A DNA stretch of 64,000 nucleotides from Malachius bipustulatus (lineage: Eukaryota; Arthropoda; Insecta; Coleoptera; Melyridae): the NCBI GenBank assembly GCA_910589415.1, contig OU342635.1, forward strand, positions 38,962,929 to 39,026,928, given 5' to 3'. A model generated the notes under the pieces. The model was not told the DNA's origin, made no database searches, and worked only from the letters and a program-made list of their open reading frames with translations. Below, in pieces: positions 35,901 through 46,942 of the stretch. How positions within the stretch are numbered: position 1 is the first letter of the stretch; each line of letters begins with the position of its first letter. The position numbers and the translations under genes were made by a program.

Positions 35901-38138
35901 TAATTTGCAATAATTTAGTTAAAATTGCGTCATTGTAATGTGGAGCTTATATTCTTCACAATCCTGAATGAATAATATATTTTCGTAAATTTTTCGTCAT
36001 AAAGAATGCTGTAAATTAAATTCGTGGTCTTGTCTTATTTTAAAGCATGTTGCTTAAAATATAAGCTTCTCAATAAATAATGACACAATCATGTAGTGAC
36101 TAGGTGCTTATTCGATTAGCTTCACCAGACTTATTTTTTATCCAAGTAAGGTTTCTCTCTTATGTTAAATTGTCGTTTACTAAAAATACAACGAATAAAA
36201 TTGTCTGAAAAAAATCGGGCCTGTTGGAGGAATCATTTTACCTGTCTCTTCCAGTAATATAACAGAAAGCTCATTTCTTTGTAGAGTAAACATCTCTTTC
36301 AAGGAATTTTATTTAGAACCAATCGTTTTACAAAGTCGATGAATTGAGTTGTCGAAGAAAATAAAATTGAGTTTGGGAGTGATACTTTATCAGGAGAAGA
36401 AATAAGAAGTTGCCGGTTATTCGGTACGATAATGCGAGAAATAATGAATGAAAATTCCCTGATTTACTTTCCAAACTGCGCTCCTGTCAATCAAGAAACT
36501 TAGCTAATGCTTCCTAGCTACATCGTTTGATTTTCTGTTTAAAAAATTAACTTTCATTTTCTATGATTCCAATTTCACGCGCTGCCGGAGAATCAAAAAA
36601 TTCATTTTTAGGTAGGTATATGAGATTTGAATTAGTTGAGAATGTTATAAATTTTCAAAGGTGAAAAAATAAGTTGAAAGAACACAGGTTACTAAATTTT
36701 TCTTATTAATTATATAAACATGACAAATAAAAGATTTATTAGAAAGTCACTGGAAACATTAAACATTAATATAACACCACGTTCATACCTATTATTATGG
36801 AAATTTGACTTTTTGTTCTTTTTTTATTAATTTAATCCATTTTTATTGAATATTTTGCCCAATTAAAAGTGAATTTTCAATATTTTTTATACTACCGATT
36901 AATTATTCTGCAGGTGGTTGGACGAAAAGTAAAAGAAATAGCCAGGAGAAAGTGGAAGGATGCTGCGGAAGACTTGAGGGAGAGGAGCTGGCCGAAGAGG
37001 ATCATTATTGCATATGAATCACAAATCATCTTGAATTTCTCTTTAAAAAATATAAAAATGTGCCCACTTATGATAAAATAAAAAGTCGTGGAAATGAAAA
37101 AGGCTTCATAATAATTAAACATAATGAACGGTAGCAGTAAAACGAACTACTTACTTTCACTACTCTTTTTATATTTTTTCCCCACAAATTATATTGATTT
37201 CTCTTCTTCTGGATATTTACATATTATACTAACCCTCCACAAATTAAAATTCCTCAGCAATTTTCATAAGTAGAACATAAATAAAATACATAATTTTTTA
37301 TATTATTATTATAATAGTAGGTATACATGAGCACATGTGTATTATTTGTTTGCAAGAATTTCAAGACTGGACTAGCTATAGGATCCACCTTGCTTTTCCT
37401 CATTCTATAAAACCAGTCTGTCGTAACCAGGTCAGTGTACTTGTAGGTAATGGCCATTCATTGAACTTGGAGATCTGAATGGAAAACAGGAATGAAGTAT
37501 AGCATCGGAGAAATTGGAAGCCGATCCAGGTATTCAGGTCAATGTTATTAAAAAGCGGATATGCTCGCGGTGACGGTCGCTCTGATGTTGATTCTTCTCA
37601 ACAGAACAGATGGGGGATTATCTTGAACCAGTGAAACTTTCTTACGTTATAAGTATTATCTCTTATGGTAAGCGTATAATCAAAAATGAATCTGTAATCG
37701 ATGGAACATATTTGAGAACATTTCTAGGAAAAATCTAATTTATTTTTAAAATGTTAAACCCTAGTTTGGTAGAATATCTACATCATAAATGACAAATAAA
37801 ACACTATTGTGTTTTTTATCATAAATTAATATAAACTAGATCGTATAAGCCCAAATTTTCATTGTAATCGAATTGTATTGAACGCTAATACCAATTCATT
37901 CAAATCAATAAATTTCTCTTATTTTTACTATTCCTCATTACCATCACGAAGTAAGTCTTTCTTATCTTAAAATTCACTCGAAGTTTTGAAAAGACCATAA
38001 AAAGATGACTTCTTCCTTAGTCTTCTAGTATACATTTGATCTTTGATCCTATCAGTGACCTTTCTAAAATTATTCACTCATCAAACGGAAGTATCTCAAT
38101 CTTGAGTTAGACAGAATGAGTATACTTGATTATTTTAA
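35901..38138. other. mostly gene-free AT-rich sequence
   Basis: Apart from the GC-richer island at 36916-37010 (separate entry), nothing is recognised. Confidence 0.4.
36916..37080 (+). other. short GC-richer coding-like island
   Basis: After a good acceptor (TTATTCTGCAG, ending 36914), a frame reads VVGRKVKEIARRKWKDAAED followed by LRERSWPKR, then AT-rich codons to a stop at 37081. The KWKDAAEDLRERSW stretch resembles the basic tail found at the end of some LINE polymerases (KxWxDxVxEDLxxRG), but an alternative frame across the same bases is also open for about 30 codons. It could be a host exon or a LINE scrap; I cannot tell. Confidence 0.2.
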
Positions 38139-38217
38139 TATAAATTAGGACGTATTATTTCATTCCTGTTATAAAAAAATGTGGGTAACAATTCTTTTAG
38201 TTGTTATTTTTTTGGCT
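38139..38217 (+). promoter_or_regulatory. candidate TATA box and signal-peptide mini-exon
   Basis: TATAAAT (38139-38145) precedes ATG 38179. The frame MWVTILLVVIFLA (38179-38217) looks like a signal-peptide core and ends exactly at a strong donor, GCT|GTGAGT. Tiny signal-peptide first exons are common in insect secreted and cuticular proteins. No second exon was found, and the TATA-to-initiator spacing (TCATTC at 38160) is somewhat short. Confidence 0.25.
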
Positions 38218-38223
38218 GTGAGT

Positions 38224-38948
38224 AACACTTATTATTCTACTTAATTAATTTTTCTCATTTTATTTTGTGTTTTCGCTGGCAAAATTCCACTCCTCAATTC
38301 TGAAAAAATAATCTTTCATATCCAACAACTCTGACAGTTTTGATATTACAACTTACCTACCTGTTTTTTTTTGCATCGTAAATAATCATAACAAAACGTC
38401 ATCATCAATTATCTTCTATTAACAATGTAAACAATTTGTGTCGGTTTGTTTTATTTCATGTTTTCATCACGTAGGTAGGTATTGTTTGAAACTCGAATTG
38501 ATGAGGTGTGACGGTTCTCCCAGGACCATACACTCAGAATCAGATCCGTAATGATGGATTATGTTCATTGTCCTTTTTATACTCGTGTAATTATTTTAAA
38601 TTTATTAATTATTGCTACACGAATAATTAAAATTAAGACAGGTTGAATTAAAACAAAAGTTTTTAACAATGTAATTACATGAAAATATTTACTTTATTTC
38701 TTAATAATAGGTGCAAAATGTCCATAAGTTACTTAAAACAAATTTATAAATATGGCTGAACTGATCGACTTTGCAATATTATACGAATAGGTAAGATCGT
38801 ACCTAAGTCAATATAATAAACAAATATAATAATAATAAATAACAATAAATAAATAAATTACAACAATAACATAATCAAAAACATTGAGTGTTAAATAAAA
38901 TAACTTAAAATCGACCAAGTCTTGATTTAGTATTTTAACCCTTACCTA
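38224..38948. other. 3' flank of the Osiris gene
   Basis: AT-rich with AATAAT-type runs at 38818-38876. It contains a possible polyadenylation signal for the minus-strand gene (AATAAA as TTTATT at 38693-38698). Confidence 0.4.
38693..38698 (-). terminator. possible polyadenylation signal of the Osiris gene
   Basis: AATAAA on the minus strand, about 250 bases past the stop codon. It is the clearest canonical hexamer I noticed at a plausible distance; no transcript evidence is available. Confidence 0.35.
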
Positions 38949-41900
38949 CTAACTCTCCCAACCTTGATATGCGATATTACTGGCCTCTCTCTTTTTCCTA
39001 TATTCATGTCCATGCCCTGCATGGATAACAGTATGACCATGGTCTGAATGCCCATGGTCGTCATGGAGGAGTTTCTTCAGTCCTATAATAGTGGATAATA
39101 CGAGGGCGAGTGCTGAGACCATCAGGGCTTTCATTGCCAGCAAGCCGACACCACCTAGACCGATGGCAGCTAGCAGCTTGCCAAACATAAGACCAAGGAT
39201 CATTATACCGCCGCCGCCTCCTCCTTTGCCGCCTCCACCGCCCCCACCACCGCCTCCTCCTCGCGGAGAACCTGAAAATCAGATGTTATTATTTTCTTCT
39301 ATATGATTTATAAAAATTATTTCTCTCAACATAATTTTAAGAAATAAAAGTGAAGAGTCTTGCAATAGAAGATAAAAATCAAGAAAGGATTCAGTTTCTA
39401 AGCAAAAATGAATAGCATCAGTTACGCTCTCTTTGGATTTCTCGCTAAAATTTCATGCAAATCTGGGGCATATTCCACAATGAAAACTTTGTTCATTTCC
39501 ACTTTTCACTTTATTTAATTATTTACAAAAAAAAAAGAAATATGGCATAAAAAAAGGCAAAGAGTTTTACGTGTTGTGGTTGATTGTAAACTGTTACACT
39601 ATGTCATTTAACACTTTGATAGTCTTTAAATTCGAATAAAATATTTTTTTGTTCCTGCAGGTCTGCATGTCAAGAAGGGGGAAACATTTTTTGTAATAAA
39701 AATATATATTTTTTTTAATATCCAAAATTCAAGGGTAAGGATTCTGAATCTAAAATAAATCTTATTTGTTTTATGGCTAGTCCAGGTCTGTTGAAATCTA
39801 GTTATCAAAAACTGCGTTAAAATAAAAAATAACGAACAAATTTTTCATTTACCAAAAAATACACTTCTTAATTCGAATTTACCTAAGATGAGATCTGATG
39901 AGAAACATTCATGACGTACATAATGAAAAAATCTCAAAAACCTATTTACCCCCGAAAATGCTGTTCAATTACAAAGGCTGAAAATTTTTAAACGTTTTTG
40001 AAAATGAAAGGTAAATTTGGAAAAATTATCTGTCATTCAAAATAGTCATACTAAGTGCTCAAAAAAACCTTCACAACAGTTTTAAGAATAATTTATTCCT
40101 TAAAATTCAGACACGAAGCAGTATCGCATTGTTCCCAAATTAAGGATTTTTTTATAATGGAACATAAAATTAATAAATATTGAATTATTTAAGAATTTTT
40201 CACAGTGAAACGCTAACTAGCTCAACATTTATAATATAATTTTTAAAGAAAATTATTTTATCTAAATCAAGTAATCTCTAAGAAATACAGGAAAGTCACA
40301 TTCTCATCACCAGATTGCTTTTGTTGTCACAGCGACATCTCGTTCAATCTCCGAGCACTAAGCGACGTCAGCGAAAGTATATTGAGTGAAAGCGACCATT
40401 TCACCCACCATATTGGATGCTGGTAAAAGTGAAGACAGTCTTTATGACACATTTTAGTAGAACAATCGAGAGGTATAGGATCTTTATCGTCTCTCATTGT
40501 TCTTTCACTGATATCGATTAGTTTATGCAGAAAATACTTTCACCATTACTCTTACTTTTATTTTTTACAGGTGGAAATATTATCCTTCTCATAAGAAAGT
40601 TAAAAAGATATTGCGTACTTGGGTGTTAATTTTTTCCATTAGTTTTAGAAAAAACAAATAGTTTTCTCATTGTAGAGGGTTAATAAAGGGAGAGCTAATT
40701 TAGATCGTCATACAGTTGCAGGTATGGGTATGAAATTTCATGAACATCAATCGATATAATTGCGGACTGAATAATGATACCTTGATGTTCCACATGAATA
40801 GGATCTAATTCTGACAGAGATATTAAGTGAAATCGCGTTGTTTTATGTTCGTCCTTAGGCAATATAGTATAGGTCATTATTTAGGTGTATAATTGGAAAT
40901 TAATTAAACGTCCTTTATAGGAGCTACTAATTATTTGATTGTCCTATTATGGAGAAGTGATAACTTAGAAATCATCTAATCAAAAGTAATGACAAATTTG
41001 TCATTACTTTTGATTAATTAATTAATTTTGCATGATTTGAGTTGGTCACTTGAAATGAAACTGTATGTGCAAAGCAGCAACCGCTGCAGAATCACTTCAT
41101 AATTAATGATATTTTTGCAGTCAATGGAGATTAAGCTTATTAAGATCCTTTTATTTTTCTGCCAAAGAAAAAAGAATAAATTTGTGGCCAAAGGTTTCCT
41201 GTAGGAGACTTTCAAGAAGATATCGAGAGCTTTGTTTGGTATTAAAATTGTAAATACAAAAAAAATTCCGAACTATACACATAATCATCTCAATACAGAT
41301 TCCTGACTATTTCCTAAGTATAAAGCTCTTTGTGAGCTCGTCCAAGCTCATCTAGCCATAGACACATTTTAATATTATAAATAGTTCTTATAAACGCACA
41401 TAAACAAGCATGCTGAACTAGCATTCGAACCCAGACGGTGACAGCATCAACGGCTTAAGAGTGAGCGACCTATACTCATCGTATTTTATAGGTACCTGAT
41501 TTAAAAAATTTTCTCCTCATTCGTTACATCATATTATTATTTTCGTAAAATGAAACGAAATGAACATTGTATACCTACCATGTATAAGAAGTGACAAACT
41601 GGAAAATTTTAAACTACTTAGCTTTGATACCTACTAAGTACCTACCCAAACGAGAGTCAGATCGAATAGTAATGAGCTGAAATCTGTCGCTTCTTGTGAA
41701 TCTTTGGACCTTTATACGTATACAATCGACCCAGACGCACAAAAAATAGGTCTTTATGTAGACAATTTCTCATACTTCAAGGGAATTCAAATTTGGATGC
41801 ACCATTGAATTTTTAAGCTAACGTTTAATAATTATAAAAGAAAAAATCTTCTTGACTCGTCTCTATGACATCGTAGAAGTTGATTCTAAAAAAGTTAATG

Positions 41901-44900
41901 TGTGTATGTATGTGTTTGAGTGCCTTAAGCGGTACTCTATTACTCCATTTTGCTTACTTCAACATCTTTTAATTTAGCCTTTAATTTGAGTTTTCTTTGA
42001 GCTCTCCGTTCCTCCTGAATTTTCGTTTGAGTATCACAATACGACTACTCTCTGAACTTAACTTTAAATGTCTGTACAAGGATACTGAACTGTCTGGGGG
42101 CGCTTTTGTTGCTTGTAGAAATGTCTGGTTTAAGCTCAGAACCGTCTCCTTACAGAACGAAACTACATTTGCTTTTTATTTTTTAGTCCTTTGGTGCTTT
42201 TCATCCATTAAATGTACAACAACCGGAGTATTGTGCTTGTCTCTGCTTGCTAGGTTAGATAAATAAAAATGTTCGTCATATGCTAGTGTTATTGAAATCG
42301 AATTGGCTAAAATTGACTCACCTGAGGGTAAGTCTAAGTATACTAAAAAACGAATTATGAGGTAATCGAACAAAATAAGGGGAATATTATTATAATTTTT
42401 AAATATCTATAACATGACAATAATATAAAAACAACCCTCACTTCAACGTCCCCTAAGTTCCAGTTCCCACCATTAAAAAAATTAATATCACCTTGGATAT
42501 TTTCATATTTTCAGAACAAGTATGCGACTCTTTATTAAGCTGTTTTTTCAGATTCAAAATTGGTTCAGAAATAATCAAGAAGAGGTTCATCAAGGTGGTC
42601 ATGACTTTTCATCTGAACATACTCTGAATGACTTTTGCTGTCAAAATTTATCAATCATTTTTTAGTCATAGTTTTTAATTGGCTGGTGATAGTCATTATT
42701 ATGAGGCTAAACCCGTTATTAATAAATAATTCTGATTTGGGTAAATTTTTCAAATAAAACAAGAGCCAAAGCACTTTATCATGAACGTTAATAATGACTA
42801 TCACCTGCCTATTAAAAACTATGACTAAGGTATTGATAAATTTTGACAGCAAAAAACATTCAGAGAAAGTTCAGATTCAAAGTCATGACCGCATCTTGAT
42901 GACCCTTTTCTTGGTTATTTCTGAATCAATTTTGAATCTGAAAAAAACAGCCGAATAGAGACTCGAATACTTGTTTTGAATATATGAAAATATAATAGGG
43001 TGCTACTAATTTTTTAAGGATTGGGACTGTAATTTTGAGGATGTTGTAGTGGGGGTTGTTCTCATGCTGTCAAATATACAGCTATTAAAATTATAATAAT
43101 TTTAATTATTGTTTATTTTGGTTCGATTATTTCAACCTGTCTATGAGATATGATCTGGTCAGTTAAGTCTGTGACACCCAGTATACACTTATTGATGATA
43201 GAAATGTATTTTTTTTTGGCAACGAGACGTACAATTGGATCCAATAATCCTATACAACGTATATAAACTTTGATGAGTTATTCAGGATCGACATTATAAG
43301 TTACTACTCCTGAGAAAATTCCAATTGCTTTTCCAATTTATAAATTGAAGTGTTCAGGAATTTCCTGGAAATATAACGAAGAAGAAGAATCATTGAAATG
43401 AATAAAAATGAAATAATGAAAAAAAAATTGCATCTATGGATTGCTGAACCTACTGAAGCTGCCTGGGAAGCTGCCTAACGAGGACTGCAATAAATTGAAT
43501 TGCATCAGAGTAGTTTAGAAATTGCATTTTAAAAATGATTGGATATAAACTACAATTCATATTATGTTTCTGATAGAATATTCGAAATAATTTTTATATA
43601 AAAACGAAACCTGATATCGAATAAGACGTACAGGGCAGAGCAATTTTATGACATTTTATATAACTTCATTATAAAAAAACCCTACCAATTACTCCATGTA
43701 TTAAGCTTTCGGATTTTCTGATGAAGACCAAGTATCTGCGACTTCGCGTTAGGGCAAGGGAGAGCAATTTACATCTTCTTATGATGTTCTTGATTTTATG
43801 TTATTTTATACACCCTAATTGAACTTCGTTTTGTTTAACTTATTGTATTTTTAGTAGATTATTATTTTTTTACAAGATTGCCATTGACAAAAATGATTAT
43901 GAATATTAATTCAAAATGAAAGTGCCTCAGATTTTTAAAGCTGATTTATAGAAAAAAAAATGGAAAACAAAAAAATTCCCATCTGGTGAGAATTTTTATT
44001 TTTTTTATCAAAAGGCCGCATCGTTGGTTATTAGGCTGACACTTTAGAAGAAAAAAAAATAAATAAAATTTTTAAGGTAGGTAATGAAAATTATTATTAC
44101 CTTATTCTATTTTTTATTTATTTTAGATTTCACAATAAGTACATATTCTTCAAGAAATCAACAAGGGGGTTGAAAATAAGATAATTAAATTTGAATGAAT
44201 TGAATAAAGAAAAATTCAATTTCAATAGTAAAGCATAACAGACAGAATTATTCAATACTACTATAAAGTATAAATGGTTCAAAATGGTTATATTTTCCTT
44301 TAATTAATATTGTATAGAGTTTAAGTGAAAGTTTATTTTCTCAAGTAGGTACTTGGAATGATAAAAGAAACAGACAACATCAACTACCCCCTTATCATGA
44401 AATTTTTAAATTTGTAGACAATTTACAATTAAAATTATTATCATATTGTGCCGACCAAACTAGATAAAAATTCAAGCTAGAAGTGATAACTGCTGTCTTT
44501 CAAAAATTGCATTACAACTCTCATATTCAGATCTTATTTACATCCATAACTTTGTACTGAGCAATTTGAAAATTTGTTAATAAACATTAGACGTTTCAAA
44601 TAAAATGTCCTTTTTTTAATTGGAGATTGCTGCCTTTCCACATATTTAGGAATATCTAAAATACATAAGATTTGAAACTACAAAAGTCAAGTTATAAGTA
44701 TACAACTCTAGCAATTCAAGCTTATTAAATCATAACATTCAAGAGATTATTTATTAAACTTCTTCTTATTTGGATAATATATTGATTACCTATTCGATGA
44801 TACCACTCTCTTACCTCACCATAATAAAGCATCAAACTATCTTCCCTATTTTAAGTTTAAATCTCACCTCAATCCGTGATTTATTACCAACTAAAACTTA

Positions 44901-45268
44901 AGAGCGCTTCATCATCAATCAACCCCTAAAACAATAATCTGATATCACTCACCTTCCGCATGTTCATCAACATCACTCAAGACGTCCTTAAGAGCTCTCC
45001 CGAGTCCTTCTCCCGGCATCAATTCAGGCAGTCTAATCCTCAACTCATGACTCTGCAAGTAACTCTCCATAGCCCCTGTCCAGGACCCGTCGTCCAAGGA
45101 TCTCGCATCGTTGCCGCTTCGCACTATATGCACCCCTTCACTGATCTTTAAATCGTTAGGTTGACTATTCAGGAAACTTCTAATGATCTTCCCCAAGCCC
45201 GGTTCCTGAGGAACCTCCGCGGCGAATATCACCGCAAAAGCGCTGGTCAGTAATAGCAGTTTGCTCAT
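38949..45268 (-). CDS. Osiris family (DUF1676) protein, two coding exons
   Basis: The product is a 212-residue secreted or membrane-associated protein of the insect Osiris family; known members act in cuticle-forming epithelia and tracheae and localise to endosomal compartments. Coding exon 1 (45268-44953) gives a signal peptide (1-17) and the Osiris block ESYLQSHELRIRLPEL. It ends GAA G|GTGAGT. Exon 2 (39271-38949) follows TTTTCAG and restores frame as Gly106. It encodes a run of 17 Gly with one internal Lys (110-127), a long hydrophobic DUF1676 segment (128-170, with ALMVSALALVLSTIIGLKK), a tail with eight His between 175 and 194, then RKKRE and SNIAYQGW, which recalls the family's AQxLAY motif. 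The N-terminal cysteine pair of longer Osiris proteins is absent. The intron is 5681 bp and holds several repeats. Confidence 0.9.
40977..41016. repeat. perfect 40-bp palindrome
   Basis: TAATCAAAAGTAATGACAAA (40977-40996) is followed at once by its exact reverse complement (40997-41016), with no spacer. It lies in the Osiris intron. Confidence 0.9.
41270..41485 (-). mobile_element. tRNA-like SINE remnant
   Basis: On the minus strand a B-box-like GGTTCGAATGC lies near 41430-41415 with an upstream GGTCGCTCACTCTTAAG that could be a worn A box about 35 bases away. An unrelated body follows (TGGCTAGATGAGCTTGGACG). This is the layout of a tRNA-derived SINE. The head is too diverged to fold as a working tRNA. 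Confidence 0.4.
42428..43070. mobile_element. foldback element in the Osiris intron
   Basis: Two diverged arms of about 275 bases (about 42428-42703 and 42787-43070) are inverted copies: ACAACCCTCACT against AGTGGGGGTTGT at the ends, CAGATTCAAAATTG against CAATTTTGAATCTG, and GTGATAGTCATTATTA against TAATAATGACTATCAC at the inner edge. The loop is about 83 bases. No ORF or transposase is present. Confidence 0.7.
43071..44946. other. Osiris intron, 5' side
   Basis: AT-rich with no recognised element or exon. A further coding exon cannot be excluded, but none is needed, because exons 1 and 2 join in frame. Confidence 0.4.
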
Positions 45269-45307
45269 TCTGGCGGCTTTGCAGAGTTGTTAGATTCAGA
45301 GATCAGG

Positions 45308-45314
45308 TTATATA
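45308..45314 (-). promoter_or_regulatory. TATA box of the Osiris gene
   Basis: TATATAA on the minus strand, 40 bases upstream of the start codon at 45268. It predicts transcription starting near 45283 and a 5' UTR of about 15 bases, a compact promoter common in insect cuticle-related genes. Confidence 0.55.
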
Positions 45315-46175
45315 TCAGTTTAGTTTTGCAAAAAAAGGCGTGACAAGCTTTTCATTATCAGTGTGCAATGAAGCAAGTAGATCAAGTTCAGGTGTAAATA
45401 AATAATTGGAGTAGTCGCTTGTTGATTGTTTGACCCGGTTTTGATAGATCTCAAGTATGGATATAACAAGGGTTATTATTGAATACTGTATGGAGAAATT
45501 GTGGGATGTCTATATGTTTTTTTTTAACCAATATAACCGGATTAGAGCCGGTCGGATAGAAACGGTGACAATTTAACTAGAATAAGAATAAGTAAGATTA
45601 ATCCATTTTAGGTGCTAATAAGAAAGCATGCATGAGCAATGTTAAGGATGTTGATTGACCCTGCAAACTCAAGTTATTGCCTTTTTACATGTTACAAATA
45701 TAGTGTGAAAGTGGATTTATCTAAATAAATAAATTACCTTACATTATTATTTATTGTTTATGCGAGCATTTTAATGATAATTCTAACAAATTGCATGCTA
45801 CATAACTCTCAATTATTATTGTTGTTTTCCTCACCTATTAATTTCTTTATTGTAATTTAATGAATTGGAGTTATGATAACTATCTTAAAATTAGCAAATA
45901 GGTTGGATCGCTGTTGTTATTTACGCATAAGCCATGAATTATGATTTTGTGAGTAGTTTAAAAAACAACAGCGATACTTAAAAGTGTAACATTCACATAT
46001 CCTGAATAAACATAACAAAATTTTCTCTAAGACTTTCGTTGCTCTGAATTTGAACATACTTGAACGTACTTGACTCACATAGTCGTCGGATTAATACATA
46101 GATAACAATAATAATTATTACAGAAAACTATGCCCTACACCATATATTGGTAAATGGGTATTTTCTGATTATATA
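45315..46175. other. upstream region of the Osiris gene
   Basis: Presumably includes regulatory DNA. I see no specific binding-site cluster that I can defend. Confidence 0.35.
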
Positions 46176-46177
46176 TA

Positions 46178-46940
46178 CCGTGTGTCCCCGGATAGGTGAA
46201 CGACTCTAAAAGACAAAAATTTTTTGATTTTAATTTTAATTTTTTGGGGTTCAGCCCTGCTTGGCTAAAGAGTAATTTCTAACAAAATTTTAGTTTTGAA
46301 AAATCAAGCATGCCTTGGAAATTTCCAAGAAACCGGTTTTTCTGTGGAGTAAAGTGCCTTTTATGTGGCAAATACGAATAAATGTTATTTGAAAAAGTTG
46401 TTCAGAATCAACATTTAGGTCCGCATACCAAATTTCAAAATCATAGGCCAACTTTGATCTTTTACATTTGCTTTTATGTTTTATTTCACAAATCAAAGAA
46501 TTTCATTTGTAACAAAGACTGATATTGACAAATTGCTATTGCTATGGGTACAATTTGGTTTTTCCATGGCAGTCATTGTTACAAAATGAAATTCTTTGAT
46601 TTGTGGAATAAAACATAAAAATAAATTAAAAAAATTTAAAGTTGATCTCTATGATTTTGAAGTTTGGTATAGGGACCTAAATGTTGATTCTGAACAACTT
46701 TTTCAAATAACATTTTGTCGTTTTTGCTACATAAAAGGCACTTTACTCAACAGGAAAACCGGTTTCTTGGAAATTTCCAAGGCATGCTTAATCAAGCATG
46801 CCTTGTTTATGGTTAAATAACTAAAATTTTGTTAGAAATTATTCTTTATCCAAGCAGAGCTGAACCCCAAAAAATTAAAATTGAAATCAAAAAAAAATTG
46901 TCTTTTATAAGAGTCGTTTCACCTATCCGGGGACACACGG
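46178..46940. mobile_element. foldback element, 763 bp, TA-flanked
   Basis: The arms 46178-46514 and about 46578-46940 are long inverted copies (ends CCGTGTGTCCCCGGATAGGTG; inner GAATTTCATTTTGTAAC-like). The spacer is about 63 bases. TA borders both ends (46176-46177 and 46941-46942). The mirrored short ORFs in the two arms (46290-46496 minus and 46596-46820 plus) are the same sequence read from each arm, with no recognised domain. No transposase is present. Confidence 0.85.
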
Positions 46941-46942
46941 TA

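Larger units (their letters stand above)
39274..42427. other. Osiris intron, 3' side
   Basis: Apart from the palindrome and SINE listed separately, I see no gene. Small plus frames such as 41997-42266 lack domains. Confidence 0.4.

Noticed and set aside
39091..39306. Proline-rich plus-strand ORF
   Set aside because: It is the antisense of the polyglycine codons of Osiris exon 2.
41410..41480. tRNA gene on the minus strand
   Set aside because: There is a B box, but the A box is weak and I could not form a complete cloverleaf; treated as a SINE.
46596..46820. Paired ORFs at 46290-46496 and 46596-46820 as a duplicated gene
   Set aside because: They are the two arms of one palindrome read in mirror orientation, with no start context or domain.
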